In this document: positions 1 to 9,534 of the stretch, in pieces
Numbering within the stretch: position 1 is the first letter of the stretch
Layout of the letters: every line of letters starts with the position of its first letter
Assembly: GCF_000003605.2 (NCBI RefSeq)
Contig: NW_003110489.1
Span: 83,056-96,912 of the forward strand
DNA from: Saccoglossus kowalevskii
Lineage: Eukaryota > Hemichordata > Enteropneusta > Harrimaniidae
Length of the DNA stretch: 13,857 nt
Direction of reading: 5' to 3'
Program-made: the position numbers and the translations under genes
The notes under the pieces: model-generated
What the model was told of the DNA's origin: nothing
Database searches by the model: none
What the model saw: only the letters and a program-made list of their open reading frames with translations

Positions 1-31
1 ATCGTAAAGAGCCACAATTGAGTTTGGCGAC

Positions 32-50
32 CAAAAAAAAAAAAAAAAAA
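32..50. repeat. Poly(A) tract
   Basis: A run of about 18 A at the left end. It may be the tail of a retroposed sequence lying outside the window; nothing before it in the window identifies one. Confidence 0.7.
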
Positions 51-634
51 GGAAAACAACCACTCTCTCAAATATTTAGTAACTACATGTACAAATAAAT
101 AAATAAATACCCTCGGGATATTTTAATAAGATCGGATAATGTATCAGTGCGACACAATCGCCAAATGTATGGAAAAATATCCGTTATATTATAGCGGGCA
201 TTTGGGCGTGACCTGGTGGAGTAATATACACATGAAAAGTTTCGTACTCATACATTCACCAACAAACCATGTTTCTATTTATTCTATGGTGCGAAGTTTG
301 TTGTATGTCCATGTGCATCACATAATACACTAGTAAACTACCCAGTACGCTGTGAAGCCGTTATTCGTGACCCACATGAATACACCACGCTCTATCATGA
401 CATGAAAGTCATTATTCCTACTGTCTCTTCTGTATAGATAATGCGCACTCCAAAATACCTCCGGCCGTTCTCAGCGCCTCCTTGTATGGGGAAGCTCTGC
501 GTTGCTTTATTTGATCTCCTTAAATTAGGTTAATGTGATTGCATAACAATGCGTTAGCTCACATGGACAAGCACAAATGTAAGAAAGGAAGACCAGTCCC
601 TGAACCTCTTGTAAATGTAATATCAATGCTTTCC

Positions 635-739
635 ATTTTTACTGATGACACAAACATTTTAGAAAGAGTAAACATTAAGTAGGATGTTGAAGTATTACAG
701 CAAGACTTGTGTCATCTTTATAGCTGGTTCACGTACTGA
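635..739 (+). pseudogene. Fossil non-LTR retrotransposon reverse-transcriptase fragment
   Basis: In one frame the text reads IFTDDTNILERV, a stop at 680-682, then DVEVLQQDLCHLYSW and another stop at 737. This is the shape of the LINE reverse-transcriptase palm: an F/Y-A-D-D motif followed by thumb-proximal LQ.DL..L..W. Ala is replaced by Thr and the frame is interrupted, so it is dead. No other recognisable part of the element was found nearby. Confidence 0.45.
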
Positions 740-2045
740 CCATCTTAAAACATCTAATGATGCGGGTGAGTAGTTACTGACAAACGAAAATAAACATATA
801 GTATAACTTGAAAATATGGATGTTATCCTATATTTCGTCACCATTTTATTACATGGTAACGTATATACCGCATGTCAACTATTCGTGACAAATGATTGTG
901 TTTTGACATTTTTTAATGAAAATGTAGATATGTATAATCATACTAAATGCAATTATTATGACAAATTTTATAATTTGTGAAAACGCATTCACAGGCACAA
1001 TAGCTGGGAGCAATTAAGTCAGAAATTATGCAATAACAATCGAACTAATCAGATTGGTTCATACAAGGAAAACCTTTGACATCAAGGCTATAACTATTAT
1101 AACATATTTATTAGCATTTATTAAAATGTCAGTTGAAACGACTGTAATTTAAAGCCAATACGTTACTAAAACGTCATTCCAAATTCTCCCAAAACTCTTT
1201 TTCTTCGCGTACAGAAATGTGTTTCACTCATAGCATGTCTAGTGGCGATTTGTCACGTGACGGATTGAATTGACTCCTAAAGTAGTAAATATGTTACCAA
1301 TGCATCCCCGGAACCGTAAACACAGTGATGGTTTCAAAATAACTATATATTTTAATAGGAATAGAGTCAACTATGTCAGTTGATAGGATTTATGTATAAT
1401 TGTATCTTTCAGAATAGGTTTAAAATTCTAAACTTCATTGTTATGGGAGACGACGATTGACGATTGTCTAATCAGCACACGGATTATTCAGTCTCGCAGA
1501 CCTGAGTCATTGATTGCCAAGTGGTATGTTAATTACAGATTTTTACGTGTGAAATGCATATTTATGATTTGTATACGTTCTTGTGTAACTAGTATATACA
1601 CGTTCATTTCATTATTTGGTTCCGGTTATTATACCGACCTGCATGGCGAACACCCAATGAAGGAGAGTACTGGCAAAACCCCGTCAACCACAACTTCAAC
1701 TAAAAATCACGTATTTAATTTGTAAAACTTTGTGATGTTAGAAACGAGTTTGAAATTTAATGTACATATTAAAACAGGTGCGATTTGCACTGTTTGCATA
1801 TGAATGGTGTTTTCATCTGCCCTCATATGCAAATTATTAAACTGTCACATTGATATTAAAATTATTAAACCATTCATCATTATTCCTATGTTAGTTATTA
1901 ATAAATCGATTTATAAAATTGTAAAGTTTACTAATTTGAATATCAACGTAACCGTTTAACTAACTTGCATACGAACATTATACTGGTGTGTTACAGCATG
2001 GAAGGTACTTTCCATGGTTACAGTCAAGAACACTTTGAACATGTG

Positions 2046-2070
2046 CACGTGACCCTGAGTTGTATAAATA
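2046..2070 (+). promoter_or_regulatory. Possible core promoter: E-box plus TATA box
   Basis: A CACGTG E-box at about 2046-2051 is followed by TATAAATA at 2063-2070. This lies outside the duplicated block, so if used it would give gene A a promoter that gene B lacks and a 5' UTR of about 400 nt. Such motifs arise by chance in AT-rich DNA. Confidence 0.2.
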
Positions 2071-2161
2071 TAGTACGCCTACCTAGATTCGTTTTAATTT
2101 TGCGGCCGTTTTAAACATTTAAACAAATTGTCACATAAACATTAACTATATGACGCCCTAT

Positions 2162-2505
2162 GTTGAAACAATGAGTCGATCACGGAATTACTATTCCCAC
2201 TTTCCAAATGTGTTTTATAAACTGAACTATTAACTGTTACGTCACATGCATCTTAAACATGTACGTTTAATTTATACATATAAGGTAGTAGATATCGGAA
2301 TTCCACCTATAAATGTTTTTATTTTTTTTGTGCGACGAATGTGTGCATTGGAATTCAAAATAGTGTTACATGCACATTACAACATAGACTGCATTGATTT
2401 ACGAAGGGGTGTGTGCCAATTCAAACTACATTTACAAATTCGTCTATTTAGGTATTTTGAATAGGGGCAGTTCTCAATTTTCAGAACTATCTTAACACCA
2501 CATAA
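2162..2505 (+). promoter_or_regulatory. Upstream region of gene A, paralogous to 11592-11980
   Basis: Similarity to the C/B spacer runs from about 2150 into exon 1. Shared elements are the GAGTCGATCAC block (about 2172-2182), TTACGTCAC at 2237-2245 (CRE/ATF-like) and CTATAAATG near 2308-2316, a possible TATA box about 190 bp before the ATG (copy B reads CATAAATG). Conservation of the CRE-like site in both diverged copies is the best reason to think it matters. Confidence 0.4.
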
Positions 2506-5500
2506 ATGGATAGAACGTCACCGAGTTCTTCGCCGTGTCCTGACGCCCGGTGTGACCCGTCGCCGAGCTTTTCGGCGTTCTCTGACGCCTGGTGTGACCC
2601 CCTTCAGGTGTTACCGCCAGATAAGTATCCACAGCTTTTACAACATTTAAGAGAACAGGTACCGTCATCCTTAAAGGTCAGTTTGTGACACACACGGTTA
2701 TTTAAAACCAATTTGTTGATAGTATTATAGACTTGCACACAGTGCCTTGTTTTATTTGTGTTTTTTACAATATGGGAGAGTATGTTTATTTAAATTTGCC
2801 AGCGGGGATCATTTTGTATTGAAATATATTGAAATTATTGGTCACGTGGAACTATACTAAGTATTGATTATGGGATGGATAGGCATATCCCCTCTTTTTG
2901 TATCTGTTTTGCAATCTTAAAATTGAATTCTTTATTCAATGAAACACCCAAATTGTGATATTATTTAAACTATTTGTGTTTTTATTAACTCTTTGCATGC
3001 CATATCAGATCTCGAGATAGTGTTTATCAGTGAGCGACATTTACAGTCACGCATTCATGTGCTGAGTGGCAGCAATGTAAACACATGACGCCACAGTGCC
3101 ACGTTTTACAGCCCACATAATTTGTTTCTAACTTTATTAGTCCCCGTTCGGACGAAGTCCGAAAACAGGGACTTATAATTTCGTCGCCGTCCGTCCATGC
3201 GTTCATGCGTGCGTCCGGATTCATATTTCAGAATCCTTCGGACCGATTCGGTTCAGTCTTTGCATGTGCCTAGTACTTTATGTGGGACATATGCACATGC
3301 AGTGGTTTACGATTCGGTTCAAAATGGCCGAATGGCAGTCATCTGCTGTATTTTGGACATGCTCTGTAAGTTTTCATTCAAACTTGGTACATAGATTATA
3401 CATATTAGAATACATGTCCATGTATATTTTGTAATAATGTGCTTTCGCAATTGGATCAAAGATCGCCTCCTGGCAGGCATCTTGCTTTTTCTTTTTTCAA
3501 ATGTGGTATCTTGGACATGCTTTTGGCACATACTTTATACATGTTAGGATACATGTCCATGACATTTTGTTTCAAAATCGGATCCAGGATGGCCGATTGA
3601 CAGCCATCTGACTTTTTGGCCTTACTACTATATTTCCAAGATTTATGTACTATTTTCATTCGTATTTGGCACATACATCATACATGTCAGTTTGTTTCAT
3701 AATCAGACCAAAGATGGCCGAATAACGGCTGTTTTTATCTTTGGCCATATTACTATATCTCTGTCACCCATGTATCATTTTTATTGATGTTTAGCATGTC
3801 ATAAATTGATACATGTACATGTCAATTCAATTTGCAATTTGATAAAATATGGCCGACTGGCGGCCATCTTATTTGTTTAAAATGTGATAACTTGGACATG
3901 CTTAGACATTTTTGAATCGGGCCTATGCCTAGCTTACTCTTAATGTTGGTGTCTTTTTTTGACATGCCAGTTATTCTGACCTACTCTGCTTCCATTCACC
4001 CTCAGGGGTGATTCACATTAATGCTACAGTAACTGTTTTATTCGCCAATTACATGTCTCATTGCATTTTGTCACAGCGAGCAAGCACCTTTCGCATATCT
4101 GAGATTGATTTTCGCCTTTCAGATATGGTTATGGAGATATGGACGTTTTACACTAATAAACTGATGAACTATCCCCCCTGCGGTTTGACACCCCCTGTCA
4201 CGTGAATTTAAATTAGAGGCATGACAAACGTTAAAGTGTATTTCAACGCATTATTTTGAACGGATATTTATTAAAACTGCAAATTTGAGGACACTGCCTT
4301 CACCATCAACACAAGAGGGCACTTGACATACTTTAAACAATTTTAGCAGGTGCAATAACATAGACATGCACCTCAATTTGTTTTACTTTCACTTGTGATC
4401 TATGTTTTTCTTTGCTATGTCTTAAACCGGAGAGGTCGTCACGCAACACGTGTTCGAATTGATGTAAATAAACAATCTGTTGTGTACTAGTACGTCACTT
4501 TGGACTCAAGTTTCAACCCCTCCGCTTTAATATGACGAGCACGAAGAGAACTTTAATAAATTTAACGGGGACTGTGTCATTTTCAATGACTTGTTAATCA
4601 CGGTTCCCTGACTATGTCTAATCGTCGCTAAAGTCTCCAGTATATTAATATGCCATATAGAAAATGCCAGAAATGAAATATTATTAAAAACCAATTTAAA
4701 AGTTACTATTAGTCCAAAATATTGGTTGATGATAAAATAGAAAAAAAAAGTTTTTATTGTTTGTAATGTTTGTACCAATGTGTTACCATAACGTTGTGTA
4801 GCCCCTACATTTTTTTATTGATTAATGTTTGGATATTTATGGTTATTTATTTATGTGAACGTATATATAATATATTATCGGACAATTTACCTTTTGTGTT
4901 GTTTCTTGTGAAGGTCATTGGTCATCTGAATTCCAACATGAAAGATGCTAAACATTTTGAACTGGCGACGTATGTGGACGAATGGCCATCATTTTCTGTG
5001 TTGTTGTGCTTGTTTCCAGATAGCGCTGATGTAAGCTTATTATTGTACTTCACCGTGTTTCACCGCATTCACACATTGACCAAATCATCGCCATAGAGAC
5101 AGACGCCACATTAACAAGATTCTTTCGTGAATTGAACAACATCCACGCTTTATCTACGTCAATACTGATAAATATATAGCCCCACACATTTCGTCTGTTT
5201 GCTGTCCTTTAATTCTACTTGGGTCGATAAATACGGGGCAGCTAGTGATTGAAAAAGTTCTCTCAGTAATTCTAATAATTGAATTATATACAATTGTAAT
5301 ATTGATTTCCTTGTAGGTACACAGCAACGCTATCACATTTCAAGCCACTGATGATCTGAAACTGAAGTATGTATTGCAAAATACACGGGTTATTGACTGG
5401 AATGATAATTTGTGTTTTAAAGGTGAGTCCTCAACATATACAATGTACTTGTATTTGTGCTCGGCTGAAGTTGGTTGACGTACGTACGTGATCTCCATAA

Positions 5501-7038
5501 GGGGAGTACCTATGGAACGCCGTTGCTGTCTTATGTGGTCCCAATTCAAGGTACATACTTTTCAATATACAATGCAAAAATTAACGTGAACAGTGTTGAA
5601 TGCGGACGACGTAAGATATACCTGCGTTCCATACATACAATACCGCCCAATTTTCCACCAAAGAACTACTTTAAATAAAACATTTATCGGTCAAGTGATA
5701 GTGTGATAGTTATATAAATTACAGTTATATTACGAACATAATCACGCAATATAGGATTCGAACTTATTAGGATGACAATTTGTGTAAATGGCAGATTCCG
5801 ATGACCTATTCGGGCGTAATTATCGCATATACACAACCAATTTAGAAAAAAAAAACATGTAAAAAGTATTGCATATCAGAAAATATTTTTATTTTCAATT
5901 GATCTTCCCAGGTATTGAGAGCAAGTTCAAATCTATGTTATTGGAATGTATTCCTGCACACAGTGAACTAAAAGAAACCGGGCGGTCCGATGTTTATATC
6001 TATAACAAAGAAGACTGTTCTTTCAAAAGGTGTGCCAGTGATTTATCATAGTTTAATTAATACAGTAGTATGTGACAAAAACAAATTATAATTATGTTGA
6101 AATTACCTGGATGATAAGCGTCGAGAATTGAACAGAAACAGACGGGACACCATTACTTTGGGATAGGCTGATTGACAGTAAAATAATCTCATTTGTGTAC
6201 GGGTCATTATCTGTTCTCCTTGCGCTAAAGCGGCAATAACTACGATATTGAACATATATTGTTCAAATATATCCACATAAAGATGATCAAATCTACCGAA
6301 ATATCGTCTCAGACACCATTCCAAACAGTCACAGTGTCACATGAAATGCGATGTGAAATCTACAGGTCGACTAATCGCCTTTTCTTTGAATACAATCAAT
6401 GTACATATGATGGGAACTGTAAAACAATCGATCGACGGCGCACGCTTTCTATTTTCCTTTGCAAATTATTTAATATACGATGTCGGCATATAGCGTATGT
6501 GCTCTGCTCTCAGTGTCCACATTTCGACAAATAAAAATCAGAGAAAAGATCGATAGTCACAGCTATTGCCGCTTTTATTGTATATTCTATTTACACCAAA
6601 CTAAACTATTATTTCAGCGATTTAACAGATGGTTTCTACCTCGCAAAATTGAAGCCGGAAGACATGGGAACCATAGAGAAGTATTGGAGGTTCGAAAGCC
6701 GCGGGCTATCACTGATTCGCAATCAACTAGTCCTGGATACTCACCCCACAGCTGGAATTTTTAAAAGTAACACCAACGAACTTGTGGCATGGGGATTGGA
6801 GCTTTATTTTGGTTCAATCGGAACAGTCCATACAGTAGAGTTATACCGAAGAAGGGGATTTGCGAAGATCATTATATCGTATTTGACGCGCAAGATTCGT
6901 GAAAGTAAAGGGATTGCGTGGTGTCATGTACAAGACGTGGCGACTAAAGAAATATCGGTGAATATGGTTAGGTCGGTGGGTTACAAAAAGACAGATATGC
7001 AACACATATGGGTCGCGTATACACCAAGGTGTAAATAA
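2506..7038 (+). CDS. Glycine N-acyltransferase-like protein (gene A), five exons, complete, 310 aa
   Basis: Exons are 2506-2676, 4914-5030, 5317-5422, 5912-6029 and 6618-7038; all introns are GT-AG, with phases 0, 0, 1, 2. An in-frame TAA directly before the ATG (2503-2505) fixes the start. Residues about 40-170 match the GLYAT N-terminal region: SLK joined to VIGHL across intron 1, then YVDEWPSFSVLL. Residues about 180-310 are the GNAT C-terminal region with VHTVELYRRRGFAK; Arg248-Ala253 form the acyl-CoA pyrophosphate-binding loop. Family members move an acyl group from acyl-CoA to glycine or another amine, generally in mitochondria; the length is close to mammalian GLYAT (about 295 aa). 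Substrate cannot be told. Oddities: a 14-residue repeat in exon 1, and the glutamate that normally precedes Tyr-Arg is one position early (Glu245, with Leu246 in its place). No canonical AATAAA was seen soon after the stop. The family call is firm; the exact orthologue is not. Confidence 0.88.
2518..2601 (+). repeat. 42-bp in-frame tandem duplication in exon 1 of gene A
   Basis: 2518-2559 encodes SPSSSPCPDARCDP and 2560-2601 encodes SPSFSAFSDAWCDP. Gene B has a single unit, SPSFSPSPDVWCDP. The duplication keeps the frame and accounts exactly for the exon 1 difference (57 against 43 codons). It lies in the N-terminal leader, before the part that aligns with GLYAT. Confidence 0.9.
3139..4573. 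mobile_element. Candidate non-autonomous mobile element in intron 1 of gene A
   Basis: A perfect 10-bp inverted repeat, AGTCCCCGTT (3139-3148) and AACGGGGACT (4564-4573), bounds this stretch. Gene B's intron 1 (723 bp against 2,237 bp) has no matching sequence, and A/B similarity resumes right after the right end (GTGTCATTTT). The left part holds a GC-rich start with the hairpin TTCGGAC-GAA-GTCCGAA, then a GTCCGTCC-rich tract (about 3185-3218); similar tracts are common in mollusc genomes. The interior has about 130-bp repeats. No transposase was seen. A/B similarity on the left already fades near 2920, so the true left edge is uncertain. Confidence 0.4.
3311..3870. repeat. Five degenerate ~130-bp tandem repeats with a palindromic core
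   Basis: A core like ATGGCCGANTGGCNGCCATCT recurs near 3322, 3459, 3589, 3714 and 3848, spaced 125-137 bp. Between cores, phrases such as TTGGACATGC, TTGGCACATAC and ATACATGTCCATG recur. The cores are self-complementary (GGCCG...CAGCCATC). Units are strongly diverged, so this is an old array. Tandem cores of this size occur in bivalve pearl/DINE-like elements; whether this belongs to them is unproved. Confidence 0.65.
6227..6575. mobile_element. Possible MITE in intron 4 of gene A
   Basis: AAAGCGGCAATAACT (6227-6241) is the reverse complement, at 14 of 15 positions, of AGCTATTGCCGCTTT (6561-6575). The 349-bp unit fits inside the 588-bp intron and carries no credible gene. TA occurs next to both ends, but no clean target-site duplication can be defined, so a chance inverted repeat or old fold-back remains possible. 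Confidence 0.3.
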
Positions 7039-7383
7039 TGAACACAGTTGGTAGTTAACATAAATACGGAAGAGTTGTGAGCTTACACAGTCTGATATGG
7101 AATTCAAATGTCGATTTTATATTCTTATTATATTCTGTAGCAAATGTTTAGATTAATTTATTGGCGATCCGCTCTACCAGGATTGCCATCAAAACCACTT
7201 TTGCGTGATGTCTATTAATTCTTTTGTAATTTTTTTTTTGGCTGGCAGATTTCGCTCTAACTTGGCAGGCAGGTCACACCTCCACTCTAGTTAGGTGCTA
7301 AAATCTTATAAAAAATTCTTGTACCAGCAAAACAGCCAAAAATGATTTTTGAATAGCTTCGCGCCTAATGTATCTCCTCCCAT

Positions 7384-8183
7384 AACATGTCGATTTGTAT
7401 GTTATGTTTGTAAGCATGTAAGTTTCACTGGTTATTATTGATAGTGGCGTAGGACATGTCTATTTGTATGTTATGTTTGTAAGTTTAATTGATTATTATT
7501 GATAGTGACGTAGGGCATGTCTATTTGCATGTTATGTTTGTAAGTTTCATTGATTATTATTGATAGTGACGTAGGACACGTCTATTTGTATGTTATGTTT
7601 CATTTAGTAGTATTGATAGTGACGTAGAACATGTCTATGTTATGTTTGTAAGTTTCATTGATTATTATTGACAGGGACGTAGGACATGTCTGTTTGTATG
7701 TTATGCTTCTAAGTTCCATTGATTATTATTGATAGTGACGTAGGACATGTCTATTTGTATGTTATGTTTCATTGATTATTATTGATAGTGACGTAGGACA
7801 TGTCTATGTTATGTTTGTAAGTTTCATTGATTATTATTGATAGTGACGTAGGACACGTCTATTTGTATGTTATGTTTCATTGATTATTATTGATAGTGAC
7901 GTAGGCCATGTCTATTTTATGTTTGTAAGCATGTAAGTTTCATTGATTATTAGTGATAGTGACGTAGGACATGTCTATTTGTATGTTATGTTTAATTTAG
8001 TAGTATTGATAGTGACATAGATGTCTATTTGTATGTTATGTTTCTAAGTTTCATTGATTATTAGTGATAGTGACGTAGGACATGTCTATTTGTATGTTAT
8101 GTTTCATTTAGTAGTATTGATAGTGACGTAGAACATGTCTATGTGTATGTTATGTTTCTAAGTTTCATTGATTATTATTGATC
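7384..8183. repeat. Minisatellite, 14 units of 53-69 bp
   Basis: Units begin near 7385, 7454, 7515, 7576, 7629, 7684, 7745, 7798, 7853, 7906, 7969, 8021, 8080 and 8133. The full unit is about 61 bp: GTGACGTAGGACATGTCTA, then TTTGTATGTTATGTTTGTAA, GTTTCATTGATTATTATTGA and TA. Shorter variants drop GTAAGTTT or TTTGTATG, giving 53- and 55-bp units, and several differ only by single bases. The array lies about 350 bp after gene A's stop codon. Confidence 0.92.
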
Positions 8184-8827
8184 AATGTAACTTAGTATAC
8201 ACATTGACCATAAAAATCGGCACGAATGAGGACAACGTGTGCAGAAGATAAAGACATTTTCAATCCCAACTGCGTCTTTGTTCGGTGAACAGAATGTGTT
8301 GTGATGCCTGAACAAAGCCATGGAGAAATTATTTCAATGATACAACAGTTATAAATACGTCAGTAATCTTTAATTAACAGCTTTACTTGATGCTTAGTTT
8401 GGTAATTTTAAACAAACACTATATCAGTGATAATTTATTACAATTGTAAGAGACAAAAATAAGGCATATTAAATTAAGCATATTACGCAAACCATAACCA
8501 TGGGTGCCGTATCAAATACCCACAACCCCTTGACTGAGTTCAAACAGCACATTTTTAAATAGCCAGCAGTTAGTAAGGTTTGATGCCGGCGAGGGCGCCT
8601 CCCACGCCTAACTTTAAGTTTTACAACAATTTTCCGATTACCTTTTCAGCTCATAATAGAAGTCAATTTAGGAGTAACATGTTGGATATTCGAATGCATT
8701 TCGGCAAAGTTTCACTGAAAAGATGATTTTTTATCATGGTTGTTCGTAAATATTAATTTACGCAAATGAGATGATTTTTTATCCAATCGCTCAACGAAAC
8801 TCCCACCTTTCTGAGCAAAAGTTGTTG

Positions 8828-9011
8828 TCACCCACTTAAACACGTGTTCAATAACATATAAACGCATATCACTGCCGTGTATATGTTCCGAATGAAATTC
8901 AGATAATAGTAGTTGCCATCGCCGTTAATATCTGTAGGATTACTCTGTATGGCCATGGAAGGTACTAACGGACCTTCCACGGTATGGCCAAGTGCACGAA
9001 TGCTTCCTGAG
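8828..9011 (-). pseudogene. Exon-like relic with a D-x-N-x-D-G motif
   Basis: On the minus strand, acceptor-like GCGTTTACAG (ending at 9012) is followed by an open frame of about 60 codons to a TGA, including GPLVPSMAIQ and DINGDGNYYYLNF. D-x-N-x-D-G occurs in calcium-binding loops. A similar stretch, acidic N-x-D-G followed by L-x-F, also occurs in the ciliary protein TMEM231, which I considered but cannot confirm. No partner exons were seen. It may be an exon relic or chance. Confidence 0.18.
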
Positions 9012-9380
9012 CTGTAAACGCAAAATGAAATTAACAACCGAGGCATAATACCCAACTTGAACTGTATGACGTCACGTATCTCCCGCAAAACAAGTTTGTA
9101 AATGATACATTATTACTATAAGTTTTTTTTTACACATAATAACTTGTACGACGATTGAGATTGATTTCAGTTTTTGAGAAACGCCTATTTCTTGAGTTAG
9201 GTAATGAACATTCGTTATTTAAAAATGTGTTGCGTTTTCAAATGTCGTCGTTGATTTCCCAAACAAAGAATCACGCTACTTGTTTGGCAAATCATAAAAA
9301 TCAAAACATGGAAACAGAATTGAATGTCTTTCAGCAGTAATGCGTAGCTGAAAGCACTGCAAACTGAAATACTAGTACAG

Positions 9381-9470
9381 CTTTAGCGCTAAAGTCATGA
9401 TTGTCACGTTCGCACACGGGCTAACTTGAATTGTTTTTAAGACATTTCAAGCCCGTGCTAAAGAACCGTG
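9381..9470. repeat. Palindrome and hairpin just beyond the 3' end of gene C
   Basis: CTTTAGCGCTAAAG (9381-9394) is a perfect 14-bp palindrome. Next to it GCACACGGGCTAACTTGAA (9412-9430) pairs with TTTCAAGCCCGTGC (about 9445-9458), with a small bulge and a loop of about 14 nt; outer CACGTTC and GAACCGTG extend the stem. It lies 65-154 bp past the gene C stop codon and may be in its 3' UTR. Confidence 0.5.
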
Positions 9471-9534
9471 CGCAGTAGTCGCGGCATACATCTAATATTA
9501 CCAGTTTAGTGAATTACTAGGTAATGTGTAAATA

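Larger units (their letters stand above)
1..2150. other. Gene-free left flank
   Basis: No supportable gene on either strand; open frames are short and lack family resemblance or splice context. It holds the poly(A) tract, the reverse-transcriptase fossil and an 11-bp inverted repeat (TTTGCATATGA 1793-1803, TCATATGCAAA 1823-1833) whose right arm contains an octamer motif ATGCAAAT (1827-1834). Confidence 0.6.
7039..9534. other. Intergenic region between genes A and C (convergent 3' ends)
   Basis: It contains the minisatellite, the exon-like relic, the fold-back sequences near 8944-8990 and 9381-9470, and otherwise unremarkable AT-rich DNA. A and C converge here, so both 3' UTRs must lie in it. 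No canonical AATAAA was found close to either stop codon. Confidence 0.6.

Noticed and set aside
816-980. 54-codon plus-strand frame starting MDVILYFVTILL, with a hydrophobic start and several Cys
   Set aside because: It looks a little like a small secreted peptide, but AT-rich DNA yields such frames by chance and there is no promoter, homologue or splice context.
1438-1725. Plus-strand 95-codon frame
   Set aside because: It begins at a non-ATG codon, has no family resemblance and no splice or promoter support.
3311-3870. CRISPR-like array
   Set aside because: The repeats are long, diverged and tandem rather than short identical repeats with unique spacers, and the genome is eukaryotic.
5478-5489. 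ACGTACGTACGT palindrome in intron 3 of gene A
   Set aside because: It is a simple four-base repeat; self-complementarity follows from that and no function is indicated.
6259-6534. Plus-strand 91-codon frame in intron 4 of gene A
   Set aside because: It lies inside the candidate MITE, does not fit the phase of neighbouring exons, and the A protein is complete without it.
9155-9340. 61-codon plus-strand frame preceded by an acceptor-like GATTGATTTCAG
   Set aside because: No upstream exon, no recognisable domain and low-complexity composition; most likely chance.
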